NCBI GenBank assembly: GCA_964542765.1
Contig: CAZIVO010000053.1
Location: forward strand, 1 to 23,375
Source of the DNA: CAZIVO01 sp964542765
Lineage (GTDB): Bacteria > Planctomycetota > UBA1135 > UBA2386
DNA length: 23,375 bases
Reading direction: 5' to 3'
The notes below the pieces were generated by a model. That model searched no databases. It was not told where the DNA came from and saw only the letters and a program-made list of their open reading frames with translations. The translations under genes were made by a program, and so were the position numbers. Below, one piece after another: positions 1 through 7,542 of the stretch (positions within the stretch are counted from its first letter, which is position 1; each line of letters starts with the position of its first letter).

Positions 1-700
1 CGGTGAAGGCGCGGGCGGCTTCCTTGATGTCCTTCTCGGTGTAGTTTCCCTCACCGAGGGTGAATAGCTCCATGAGTTCGCGGGCAAAGTTCTCGTTGGG
101 AGCCCGGAGGTTGTTTCGGTTGTTGTCGAGGTACTCGAGCATCGCCGGATCTCGCGCAATCTCGTGCACCAACTCCTTGAAATTGCCCGTCGCATGAGCG
201 CGCAAAAGGTCGTTCTGCAGCGCCATGTGAAAGGTGTTTTTGACATCGCGATAACCGCTGGTGAAGTGACCGTGCCAGAACAGGGTGATCTTCTCTTCGA
301 GCGGTCGGTTCGTCGCCAACATGCGCCCCATCCACCAGTTGCGCAGGCCGTTCATCTTCGCGCGATCCGTGCGCTGCCGTTGCTGCCGAACTTTGCGGCG
401 CTCATCCTCATCCATGCGGCCGAATTCCCCGCGCTCCATCGGCGCCCCCGGGACAACACCATGCGGACCCACGAGATCGGGCTGCTTCTCGTAATCGACC
501 AGCCAGTTCACGGCCTTTTTGAGGCCAGCGGCATGAAGCCTGTCGATCTGTTCAGGAGTTCCGCCGAAACCAGCCCTCAAAAGAAGGTGCTTGGCGTGAG
601 CGCGCGAGAACTCGGCGGCGGGCAAACGAGGCGGAGACTGCGGCACATCGCCGGGGCCAGCGCTTGCACAGAACACCAGAACGGAAGTGATGAGGCTCAT
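1..700 (-). CDS. DUF1800 family protein, C-terminal part missing (cut by window edge)
   Basis: The first 233 residues of a DUF1800 protein; the gene continues past the left edge. A short hydrophobic N-terminus (about residues 3-14) could be an export signal. Family hallmarks follow in order: HLLLRAGFGGTPEQI near residue 38, the FWHGHFTSGY block, a segment ending DPAMLEYLDNN, and PNENFARELMELFTLGEG followed by YTEKDIKEAARAFT. In planctomycetes such genes commonly precede a DUF1501 gene, which would lie left of this window. The biochemical function of DUF1800 is not established. The ATG at 698-700 is supported by AGGAG seven bases upstream, which lies in a tandem repeat. Family assignment is firm; function is unknown. 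Confidence 0.9.
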   Translation of the reverse strand, partial: MSLITSVLVFCASAGPGDVPQSPPRLPAAEFSRAHAKHLLLRAGFGGTPEQIDRLHAAGLKKAVNWLVDYEKQPDLVGPHGVVPGAPMERGEFGRMDEDERRKVRQQRQRTDRAKMNGLRNWWMGRMLATNRPLEEKITLFWHGHFTSGYRDVKNTFHMALQNDLLRAHATGNFKELVHEIARDPAMLEYLDNNRNNLRAPNENFARELMELFTLGEGNYTEKDIKEAARAFT

Positions 701-748
701 GTTTCGACTCCTGTTGGGAATATTGTTTCGACTCCTGTTGGGAATATG
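701..748. repeat. Two tandem 24-bp copies carrying the ribosome-binding site of the DUF1800 gene
   Basis: Copies at 701-724 and 725-748 match over 23 of 24 bases. On the minus strand each ends in AACAGGAGTCGAAAC, so the AGGAG lying seven bases before the ATG at 700 is repeated 24 bases further upstream. The repeat is seen directly; any effect on translation is inference. Confidence 0.85.
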
Positions 749-776
749 GCTCCCATTATTAGCTCTACAGACGTCG

Positions 777-794
777 ATGGGGACTCAATCCCAT
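777..794. other. Short inverted repeat upstream of the DUF1800 gene
   Basis: ATGGG at 777-781 pairs with CCCAT at 790-794 around an eight-base loop. It lies in the 227-bp gap between the DUF1800 and PIG-L genes, with no T-run beside it, so an operator or leader hairpin is as likely as a terminator. Weak evidence. Confidence 0.3.
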
Positions 795-817
795 GTCCAA
801 GCCTTGTAAAAGACGTG

Positions 818-839
818 CGATGTCTCATCGATGTCTCAC
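818..839. repeat. Tandem direct repeat with 11-bp period in the DUF1800 upstream region
   Basis: CGATGTCTCA occurs at 818-827 and again at 829-838. An 11-bp period is about one helical turn and would put two protein contacts on the same DNA face, so an activator or repressor site upstream of the DUF1800 gene is possible. The repeat is visible; the role is inference. Confidence 0.4.
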
Positions 840-927
840 CCACATGCGCTGCAATATCCCCTCCCGGGAACCGGCTGAGCAGAACTTCATGGGATAACGG
901 GAGCGTGATCCCGGAACCTCGGAAACT

Positions 928-3378
928 CTATCTGGCCACGAGATTGCAGAAGATCCGGCAAGCGCCCGGGTGGAGGAACTTGAGTTGCCGGTACAGCGCG
1001 AGGGCGCAATACACAAACTCGCCCTTGCCGTAGGTTGCGTAGAGCAACGATCCCTTCAGGGTCTCCTGTCCCCGATCCGACATCGCCAGCAACTCCTGAA
1101 ACTCGGGAGCATAGCTTTGCGGAAAGTACAGCCCGCGCTCCTGTACCCAACCATCCCAGTCCTGCGCGCGGATCTCGTTGGGGATATTGAGCAGCACATG
1201 CTCGGGGAGAAGCGCTTCGACGGGAGCGTCTTCTTGCGTGACCCTTCCCTTGCCGATCTCGAGGCGATAGGGCCAGCCCCTGAAACCAGCCGAGTCGATG
1301 TTGTATTCGCTGTCCTTGTGGTAGAGAACGACGAGGCGTCCCCCCTCCTCGACGTATTCGAGCAGTCGCGGAAAAGCTGCTCGGGCAGCCTTCCAGCGGC
1401 CATCCTTCTCGCGTTCCCGCAAGGCGCGAATGTCGATCAAGATGGTCGAGAATTCACCCAGGGGCCGCACCGCAAGTTCCTCTTCGTCGAGAACCTGAAG
1501 GCCGCTACCCACCAGCCCACGCAACACACTCTTGGCGGTGTCATCGACACCCTGAATCAGGCCGACCGTCAGCCCCCGAGGAACCGATACATCCACCTTG
1601 TGGACCGGAACCTTCAGGGTCAGGTCGCCGAGTTCAACATGCAGGTTGTAGACACCAGGAGCGAGATCTTCAGGCACTCGAAGCTTAAAATCGCGCTGCA
1701 GGGAACGAACCTTGTCCAGCTGCAGATCGACGGGAGCGCCACGCACGACGAAGCCGGCACGGCCCTCGATGCGAAGCTTGCCCTCGAGAGGATCGGGCGT
1801 GTTGCGATGGATGACCGCGGTGAAGGAAACCTCCGTCCCCCCCCGCGGAATCAGCAAGGCTCGGGGGCGCACCTCCAGCTCCACCGGTGGGCGCACCTCA
1901 ACCGGAACGATGAGGGGAAGGTCGATCTGATGACCCTCCAGCGTCACCAGACAGCGAAGACGAACCGGGGGCTCGTAGGAGTCCACGGTGAACAGGCGCT
2001 GCACCCATTCTTGATGATCACCGATGTCGGCACGGGCGTGGTATGTCCCGTTGAGGAACACCGGCTCATCGGAACACAGGCGTTGCAAGGTCTCGGCACG
2101 GGACTCTTCGCTGGAGAGTTCCTCGATCCGCACTTCCCCGGCCGAAGATGACTCGAAACTGAGTTGTTCCACGGAGATCCCGGTGGTGTTTTGCAGCCTG
2201 AGCTGAAAGTGAAGATCCTTGTCCGGCACCGCATCCTCGCCCGGTGACGCCTGCGCATCGATCCGCAAGCCCGCCGCTTGCAACACGAGCCGGTCGAGAG
2301 CTTCCATGCGTCGCAAGACCCGAACCTCCCTGTCGGTTCCTGGTGAGGGGGGGATCTTCAGCAATCGTGAGCGCAGATCCAGCGCCGAGTTCAGAACAGC
2401 CGTCGGCCCATCCAGACTCCCGGACAGGTCGAGCAAGTCGCGCTTGAGCTGGGCATTCTCGGTCGTCTCCGGCAGGTCATCGAACAGGGACCGCAGTCCT
2501 CCAGTGAACGATGATGGGCCGGCCCACGGAGCTGTTGAGATCAGACGGATCACAAGATCGGTCAAATCTTCCATCGGGCGAATCGGCTCCTGACTGTGGT
2601 GCTCGAGGAGCGCCGAGTATCCAAGGCGGCGATAGGTCTGCCCGCGGAAATGATCGTGTTCGTAGATGGGCAATTCGACGAGATCCGAAGGAGCTTCGCC
2701 CGGAGCCGCTCCGCGGTACACCTTGTTGATCCGAATCGGAGGCAATCCGGGCAGGGCCTCTTCGTCCGCAGCCATGACCACGGCTTGCGGAAGAATCTGC
2801 AAGAGCGCCGTGTCGTGGCCATGAGTTTCGGCCGGGTGGTGAGCTGTCAGCACGATGTCCGGCCGGATCTTGCGGAACAGCCGGGCCATGTTGCGGGTGG
2901 TCCGCTCCTCGTCCCAGAGTTGCAGGGTTTCTCTGGCCGAGCGGCTGTAGCCTGCGTCCTGGCAGTTCAGATAAAACACGCGCGCATCCAAACGGGCCGC
3001 GCAGTGTTCGGCTTCGAGGGTGCGCAGGCGGCCGAGATCATCGCCGGTCTGCGGCCCACTGCTGTTCTGACCACCCTCGCCACGGGTCGCCAGCAAGATC
3101 GAGACCCGCCACCCGAACCTGAAGCGCAGGTAGGCAGCGGGGATGACGTACGAGTCATCCGGATGGGAGGCAAGGATCAGAACCAGCGTGTCCGCGCCAG
3201 CATCCAGGGCGGCCTGGTGGAGAGCGGTATAGCCGAGATCGCGGCCCTGGTATGGCCGCGACGAGATCTCTTGGGACGAGAGCGGGCTCGCGAACACCGC
3301 GGCGGCCAGGGCCAAGAAATAGCGGGCAGCCACCGGCCGCTGCCCGCCCTTGCCATCGCTGGCGATGCTTGCCTTCAT
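928..3378 (-). CDS. Exported PIG-L (LmbE-like) deacetylase with C-terminal amidotransferase-like domain
   Basis: An 816-residue protein. A hydrophobic stretch (about 17-34) looks like a signal peptide. The PIG-L/LmbE domain follows: SHPDD at 71-75 carries the metal-binding His and Asp, TRGEGGQN lies near 98-105, and HGHD at 186-189 supplies the third ligand. Such enzymes remove acetyl groups from N-acetylglucosamine-type amino sugars using a metal. After about residue 370 come beta-rich, Ig-like regions, and the last 200 residues resemble a class I glutamine-amidotransferase-like fold (LLEYVEEGGRLVVLYH, then YGKGEFVYCALALYRQLKFL). Family members are usually about 230-300 residues, so this is a large multidomain version. 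The gene begins ten bases after the preceding gene's stop, so the two are probably co-transcribed. No strong ribosome-binding site precedes the ATG; a GTG at 3333 is an alternative start. The substrate is unknown. Confidence 0.85.
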   Translation of the reverse strand: MKASIASDGKGGQRPVAARYFLALAAAVFASPLSSQEISSRPYQGRDLGYTALHQAALDAGADTLVLILASHPDDSYVIPAAYLRFRFGWRVSILLATRGEGGQNSSGPQTGDDLGRLRTLEAEHCAARLDARVFYLNCQDAGYSRSARETLQLWDEERTTRNMARLFRKIRPDIVLTAHHPAETHGHDTALLQILPQAVVMAADEEALPGLPPIRINKVYRGAAPGEAPSDLVELPIYEHDHFRGQTYRRLGYSALLEHHSQEPIRPMEDLTDLVIRLISTAPWAGPSSFTGGLRSLFDDLPETTENAQLKRDLLDLSGSLDGPTAVLNSALDLRSRLLKIPPSPGTDREVRVLRRMEALDRLVLQAAGLRIDAQASPGEDAVPDKDLHFQLRLQNTTGISVEQLSFESSSAGEVRIEELSSEESRAETLQRLCSDEPVFLNGTYHARADIGDHQEWVQRLFTVDSYEPPVRLRCLVTLEGHQIDLPLIVPVEVRPPVELEVRPRALLIPRGGTEVSFTAVIHRNTPDPLEGKLRIEGRAGFVVRGAPVDLQLDKVRSLQRDFKLRVPEDLAPGVYNLHVELGDLTLKVPVHKVDVSVPRGLTVGLIQGVDDTAKSVLRGLVGSGLQVLDEEELAVRPLGEFSTILIDIRALREREKDGRWKAARAAFPRLLEYVEEGGRLVVLYHKDSEYNIDSAGFRGWPYRLEIGKGRVTQEDAPVEALLPEHVLLNIPNEIRAQDWDGWVQERGLYFPQSYAPEFQELLAMSDRGQETLKGSLLYATYGKGEFVYCALALYRQLKFLHPGACRIFCNLVAR

Positions 3379-3388
3379 CGGTAGCGAA

Positions 3389-5278
3389 TCAGAATCCGCT
3401 ACTGTCCATTACCATGAAGACAGCCGCAGCACCCGCGACGCCGACGCCCGCCAAAACCCCCACCATCTCGGGGCCCCAGGGGCTGATCGTCTGGGAAGAC
3501 CAGCCATTGCCGTCGGACCCACTCCAGCTGACAGCCCCGAACAGGTGCTTGGTCAGGGTTCCCACATCCGGCAGGAGGGATAGGTCGATCGGAATCTCAC
3601 CATCGACGGGAAGGAAGGCGACCAGACTGGTTGCCATCTGGTAGAGGCCTTCGAAGTTCGCCTTCCAATCGGTGAAGGACACGCTGGTCAGGCCCGATCT
3701 CGGAATGCTCGCCAGGTACGGTGCGAACTCCTCGTTCGTCCGGATGTCATCCGCAGGATCATCTTCCCGGTCCATCCGGGCAAACACTCGCTTGATATCC
3801 CCTGCCGCGAAACCTCCCACCAGATAGCCATTCTTGAAGGCGAAGGTGGGGACAAACATCTCCAGAGGGTTGAAGCCCATCTCCGCGCCAACATCGATGT
3901 TCGCCTGGATCTGGTAGACCTTGATACCACGACGCTCCGACTCGTCGATATCGAACGCTCCTTCGGAAATCTCGGCGATGGTGCGGAGGGTTTTCATGAA
4001 CCTTTGTTCGTCCTTCACCTCCAGCACGAGCGCGGTCTCCGGTGTCGTTCCCAGGGCCGCCATCGGCATGGACCAGGACACCATCTTGGTGCCGAGCGAA
4101 CCGATCAGGTCTTCCTTGATGCTCACTCCGAACTGGTCCTCGTAGCTGCTGATCATGCCCACAGCCATTTCACCGATGCCTTCGTCGTAAGCCCTCACGG
4201 CGCCGACGATCGCGTCATACACGCCAGCCAAATCGAAGTTCGTCGCACTGAACGAAGCTGCATCGCGCGGCACCCACTTCAGGAACCCGAGATCGACTTC
4301 CTTGATGCCACCCGCGAACAATCCTTGGCGCTCGGGCACGGGTGAGTAGACGTATCCCTTGGCGCGGCTCTTGTTGCCATCGTACGACCAGGTGCCGCCA
4401 AGCGACTTGATGCTCCTGAGGCCCAGAGCAGTGATCGCACGATCAACACCTTGGACATCGAGTTCCGCCGGGAAGTCGGGAGCCTCTTCCGAAGCCAGTT
4501 GCAAAAACTTCATGCCGAAGTCAACGAGCAAGCCCGGCTGGAAGTAGGTCTCGAGTTCCGCGCCCTGGGTATCGAGGTTCTTGTAGACGGACGTGAAGTT
4601 CGTCGATCCAACGAGTGACGAACCGCCGGAATGCAAGCCTTCGACCGCGGACTTCACCTCGTCAAAGAGCGTGCCGATGATGACTCCATTGCCGACGAAG
4701 GCCCAGTTGAGAGCCATCTCGGTCATCGGGGGAACGAGCGATACGATATCGGTATCGCCAACCTTCGCCGTCTCCCTGACGAGCATCCCTTCGCTCTGCT
4801 GCTCGAGCATGCCCATCGCAAAACCGAGGAGTTGCTGCCACTGCTGCGCGGTGTCGCCAAAGTCCAGATGGACCAACACGCCCACCTTGGGCATCGGTTC
4901 TCCGTTCTCGGCCGTAATATCCAAGCTGGTCAAGGCGAACGACGCACCCCTCACCCGCAACTTCAGCAAGTCATCCGGGTCGACCGGCATCATGCCTTGC
5001 TCGTGCATGTCGCGGAATTGCGCGAGACCCCTGTCCCACTCGGCCTCGGCCAGCGCCAAAAGATCCGCGAAGAAATCCTGAACCTCGGACTCCCTCCACA
5101 TCCGCGCCAAGGCTCCGTCTTGCATCTCCTGCAAGGAAGTCTCGATGTCCGGCATGCCCACATAAGCGATCGTGCCCTCGGGCAGGGCCTTCTTGAAGTC
5201 GGCCGTCTGGGCAAGGGCCGGGGTGACAAGGACGCTGCCGATCAGCAGGGCGCCCATAAAACTCATTCTCATCCGCAT
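3389..5278 (-). CDS. Large exported protein with C-terminal membrane anchor, no recognised catalytic domain
   Basis: A 629-residue protein with a signal peptide (residues 1-24, likely cleaved after ALAQ) and one hydrophobic helix near the C-terminus (about 601-621, VGVLAGVGVAGAAAVFMV). The long middle part is acidic and resembles DUF3352-type proteins of planctomycetes: alternating strands and amphipathic helices with repeated phrases such as KNGYLVGGFAAGDIKRVF. No enzymatic motif is visible. AGGAG lies seven bases before the ATG. The gene ends ten bases before the PIG-L gene, indicating a two-gene operon at the cell surface. That it is exported and tail-anchored is well supported; its function is not known. 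Confidence 0.75.
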   Translation of the reverse strand: MRMRMSFMGALLIGSVLVTPALAQTADFKKALPEGTIAYVGMPDIETSLQEMQDGALARMWRESEVQDFFADLLALAEAEWDRGLAQFRDMHEQGMMPVDPDDLLKLRVRGASFALTSLDITAENGEPMPKVGVLVHLDFGDTAQQWQQLLGFAMGMLEQQSEGMLVRETAKVGDTDIVSLVPPMTEMALNWAFVGNGVIIGTLFDEVKSAVEGLHSGGSSLVGSTNFTSVYKNLDTQGAELETYFQPGLLVDFGMKFLQLASEEAPDFPAELDVQGVDRAITALGLRSIKSLGGTWSYDGNKSRAKGYVYSPVPERQGLFAGGIKEVDLGFLKWVPRDAASFSATNFDLAGVYDAIVGAVRAYDEGIGEMAVGMISSYEDQFGVSIKEDLIGSLGTKMVSWSMPMAALGTTPETALVLEVKDEQRFMKTLRTIAEISEGAFDIDESERRGIKVYQIQANIDVGAEMGFNPLEMFVPTFAFKNGYLVGGFAAGDIKRVFARMDREDDPADDIRTNEEFAPYLASIPRSGLTSVSFTDWKANFEGLYQMATSLVAFLPVDGEIPIDLSLLPDVGTLTKHLFGAVSWSGSDGNGWSSQTISPWGPEMVGVLAGVGVAGAAAVFMVMDSSGF

Positions 5279-5503
5279 CGTGTAACTCCTGGTTCTTAAC
5301 TTCGGGAGGGTTGTTTGTTCGAGTTCCTCGATCTGCTCTCGCAGCCGAGATCTCGGGGGAATTTCATGATCCGCACCGGGCCGTTCCGGCCATGTCAGGG
5401 GCGGTATTGCTATGTAGACGGGCTCCGAGGACGGCCTGTCGGATAAAAGCAGGAGTTCTTCTCCCCTCGCCAGAATTGGCGCAAGGAGCCTGCGGAGGGC
5501 TGA
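5279..5503. other. Intergenic region between two minus-strand genes
   Basis: This 225-bp stretch should hold the end of the transcript from the gene at 5504-6841 and the promoter of the two-gene operon starting at 5278. No convincing promoter pair and no hairpin followed by a T-run were found. A five-base inverted repeat, GGGCT/AGCCC, at 5497-5510 spans the upstream gene's stop codon but is too weak to call. Confidence 0.35.
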
Positions 5504-6841
5504 CTAGCCCTGTATGAGCTTCTGGAAATACTCGCGGATCTCCTTCTCCTTCCGCGGGATCAACTTCTTCAGGTTCGCCAAGGCCCGGTCGACCGAGCGG
5601 CCATCCTTGTCGAAAGCCTTGGTCACCGCCATCAAGGCATCGGTCGCCTTGGTATCTCCTCCGTTCATGCAGAAGCGGATCACCAGACCCGCCTGATAGA
5701 TGTTGTAGTCGAGTTGACGACGCTCGAGGTCAGGGGCAATCCGGAACTTCGAGAGCCAGGAGTCCAGATCCTTGACGCCGCCCTTGGCGAGATGCTGCTT
5801 GCCAAAGAACGAAGCTACCCCCTTGTTGTAGTGACGCTCGGCCATCCCGCCAACGCCACGCAGGAACCACTCCGGCAACTTGGCTCCGGCTTTTTCTGCG
5901 AAGGAATGCGCGGCCACCAAGGCCGCCGCGTGACGCACCCAGTAGGGACCCCAGCTCTCGTGCCAGTAAGTGATCGCGGGCCTGCCCTCGACACCTCCCC
6001 CACGACGGACCGCACTCGCCAGGAACACATCGTACGCAGATCCTTCCGCACCCACCGCCGCACCGAGTTCGCGGTACTGATCGGCATCTGCTACCACCAT
6101 GATGATGGGGCGAAAATCCGGGTGCGGCGGATTGCCTCCAAACAAGGGTTTGAGGAATTCAACCGATGCATCGATCGGAAGTTTCATCTCGTCGAATTTC
6201 TCCAGCGGCAAGGTAGTGAGCACGGTGAGGTAATAGGTGCGCAAAACCCAAGGCCGGCGAAGGTCCGCGTGAAACTTGTCCGCTTCCTTGCGATCACCCC
6301 ACTTGCCACCGCCCAGCGGAAACAGTCCTGCCTCCGCCTTGCTTACATCATCCTTGCTGATGAATATTCCCGTGACCGGATGACGAACATCGCCACGCTG
6401 AAGGGCGATCTTGTCGGCTCGATTAACGATCTCGCCTTCGTGATGGAAGATGCCCTGCTTGGCATCCTCGACGGCGGACTTCTCCACCCAAGCACCATCG
6501 AACTCGACCATCCCCTTGGCCTTCATCCGACCTTGCAACTCTTTCTTCAGGAGGGCCTCGGCCTTCTCCTTCTTCATCCACTTTCCTTCGTAGCGGAGAT
6601 AGCCCAGTCCCGTCATCGCCCCTTCGTGATCAGGGTCTTTCTTGACGATCTTGTTGAGCAGGCGCTTGTAGTCCGTCAGCAAGCCGACGCTCTCAGCCCA
6701 CTTCGCAGTCTCCATCAAGGAGTCCGCGTCGACAGCTTTGCTTTCGCGAACGCGTAGATCCTTCTTGAGTTGGGAACGTGTTTGCGCGGGGCAAGCATCG
6801 GCGAGGACGAACAGGCAACACAGGAGTGCAAGGAGCTTCAT
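5504..6841 (-). CDS. Exported protein resembling a gluzincin peptidase without its active site
   Basis: The likely start is the ATG at 6839-6841, because it opens a clear signal peptide (MKLLALLCCLFVLADACPAQ). That gives 445 residues; the frame stays open 48 codons upstream, but that part looks non-coding. Residues 25-180 are Lys-rich and resemble the tetratricopeptide-type N-termini of planctomycete exported proteins. Residues 300-340 have the shape of a gluzincin (DUF1570/peptidase-MA-like) core: a helix where HExxH would sit, then LPEWFLRGVGGMAERHY where PxWLxEGxAxY is usual. The expected HExxH reads HAAAL at 304-308, and the later Glu is Arg329. If the comparison is right, the zinc site is gone and the protein is a pseudo-enzyme. 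The fold assignment is inference; export is well supported. Confidence 0.65.
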   Translation of the reverse strand: MKLLALLCCLFVLADACPAQTRSQLKKDLRVRESKAVDADSLMETAKWAESVGLLTDYKRLLNKIVKKDPDHEGAMTGLGYLRYEGKWMKKEKAEALLKKELQGRMKAKGMVEFDGAWVEKSAVEDAKQGIFHHEGEIVNRADKIALQRGDVRHPVTGIFISKDDVSKAEAGLFPLGGGKWGDRKEADKFHADLRRPWVLRTYYLTVLTTLPLEKFDEMKLPIDASVEFLKPLFGGNPPHPDFRPIIMVVADADQYRELGAAVGAEGSAYDVFLASAVRRGGGVEGRPAITYWHESWGPYWVRHAAALVAAHSFAEKAGAKLPEWFLRGVGGMAERHYNKGVASFFGKQHLAKGGVKDLDSWLSKFRIAPDLERRQLDYNIYQAGLVIRFCMNGGDTKATDALMAVTKAFDKDGRSVDRALANLKKLIPRKEKEIREYFQKLIQG

Positions 6842-7004
6842 GGTTCGGTTTTTCTGAGAATGGCGGGCGGCCAGCTTACTCCCCAACCCGAAGGTGGTGA
6901 TGGTTCTTCTCCGCGTCTCGCCAATCTCTCTTGCGCGGCGCTGCTCGATCGCTCCAAAACCCAGCCTGAAGCGCTCTGCAGCCAAACTCCTGCAAGCATC
7001 ATCA

Positions 7005-7033
7005 TTGCGGGGCGCCGAATGCCCCGTTACACT
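7005..7033 (+). promoter_or_regulatory. Candidate promoter with an inverted repeat in its spacer
   Basis: TTGCGG (7005-7010) and TACACT (7028-7033) are 17 bases apart and stand 30 bases before the lipoprotein start. The spacer region contains a perfect six-base inverted repeat, CGGGGC (7008-7013) and GCCCCG (7021-7026), which could be a repressor site. The -35 match is poor, so this is tentative. It lies in the 221-bp divergent gap 6842-7062, where no promoter for the opposite gene was recognised. Confidence 0.3.
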
Positions 7034-7062
7034 CCCTCACGGTCAAGGGAGGGTTTTCCACA

Positions 7063-7488
7063 ATGCAAACAATGTTTCTTCGCGCTTTCGCTCTTTCGAG
7101 TCTGTCGCTCCTGTCGCTGGTTTCGTGTGGGATCGGCGATAGCTACCGTCACGACGGTGAGCATGGTGTTTCAGCAGGCCAGTTTTCCGATATCCCCGTG
7201 CCCGCCGGGATGAGGCTGCAAGAGCGGTTTCACAAGAGCAACTCGGTGGCGGTCGGCAATTTTCGCCGGGCCAGCATGGTCTACGAGGGCTCTCTGAGCA
7301 TCGAGGAGGCTAGCGCCTACATGCGAGAGCGGATGCCGCACCATTCCTGGGCTCTCGAAAGGCGGGAAACCGGAGAAAAGGATCTGGAGGAGCTTCGTTT
7401 TCGCCGTGGCTCCCACGTGGTCACGTGTAGCATTCGTCGCAAGGAACTAACCACGACCATGATGGTCAACCTGCGGACCGAAAGCTAA
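7063..7488 (+). CDS. Small lipoprotein, uncharacterised
   Basis: A 141-residue protein. A signal peptide ends in the lipobox LVSC with the lipidated Cys at residue 22, so it is probably anchored to a membrane facing the periplasm. The mature part has the pattern IPVPAGMRL, then VYEGSLSIEEASAYMRERMP and W, then a basic tail of beta strands (HVVTCSIRRKEL). Small lipoproteins with this profile (PVPxGM, YEGxLSxEE, MPxxxW) occur in planctomycetes and deltaproteobacteria, but no function is known to me. GGGAGGG precedes the ATG by nine bases; a second ATG three codons later is possible. The next gene starts 54 bases downstream on the same strand, so they may be co-transcribed. Confidence 0.75.
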   Translation: MQTMFLRAFALSSLSLLSLVSCGIGDSYRHDGEHGVSAGQFSDIPVPAGMRLQERFHKSNSVAVGNFRRASMVYEGSLSIEEASAYMRERMPHHSWALERRETGEKDLEELRFRRGSHVVTCSIRRKELTTTMMVNLRTES

Positions 7489-7542
7489 AGAGCCCCGCCG
7501 AAGGCCTTTTCGGGAAGCATTCCCTAGAACGAGTATCGATAG

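Noticed and set aside
970..2151. A 393-codon plus-strand open frame
   Set aside because: It is antisense to the PIG-L gene, has no recognisable domain, and is explained by the high GC content.
5497..5510. GGGCT/AGCCC hairpin as a terminator
   Set aside because: The stem is only five bases, spans the stop codon, and no T-run follows on the minus strand.
7414..7427. Two CACGTG cores as possible extra parS sites
   Set aside because: The flanking bases do not match the TGTT/AACA arms of parS, and both lie within the lipoprotein coding sequence.
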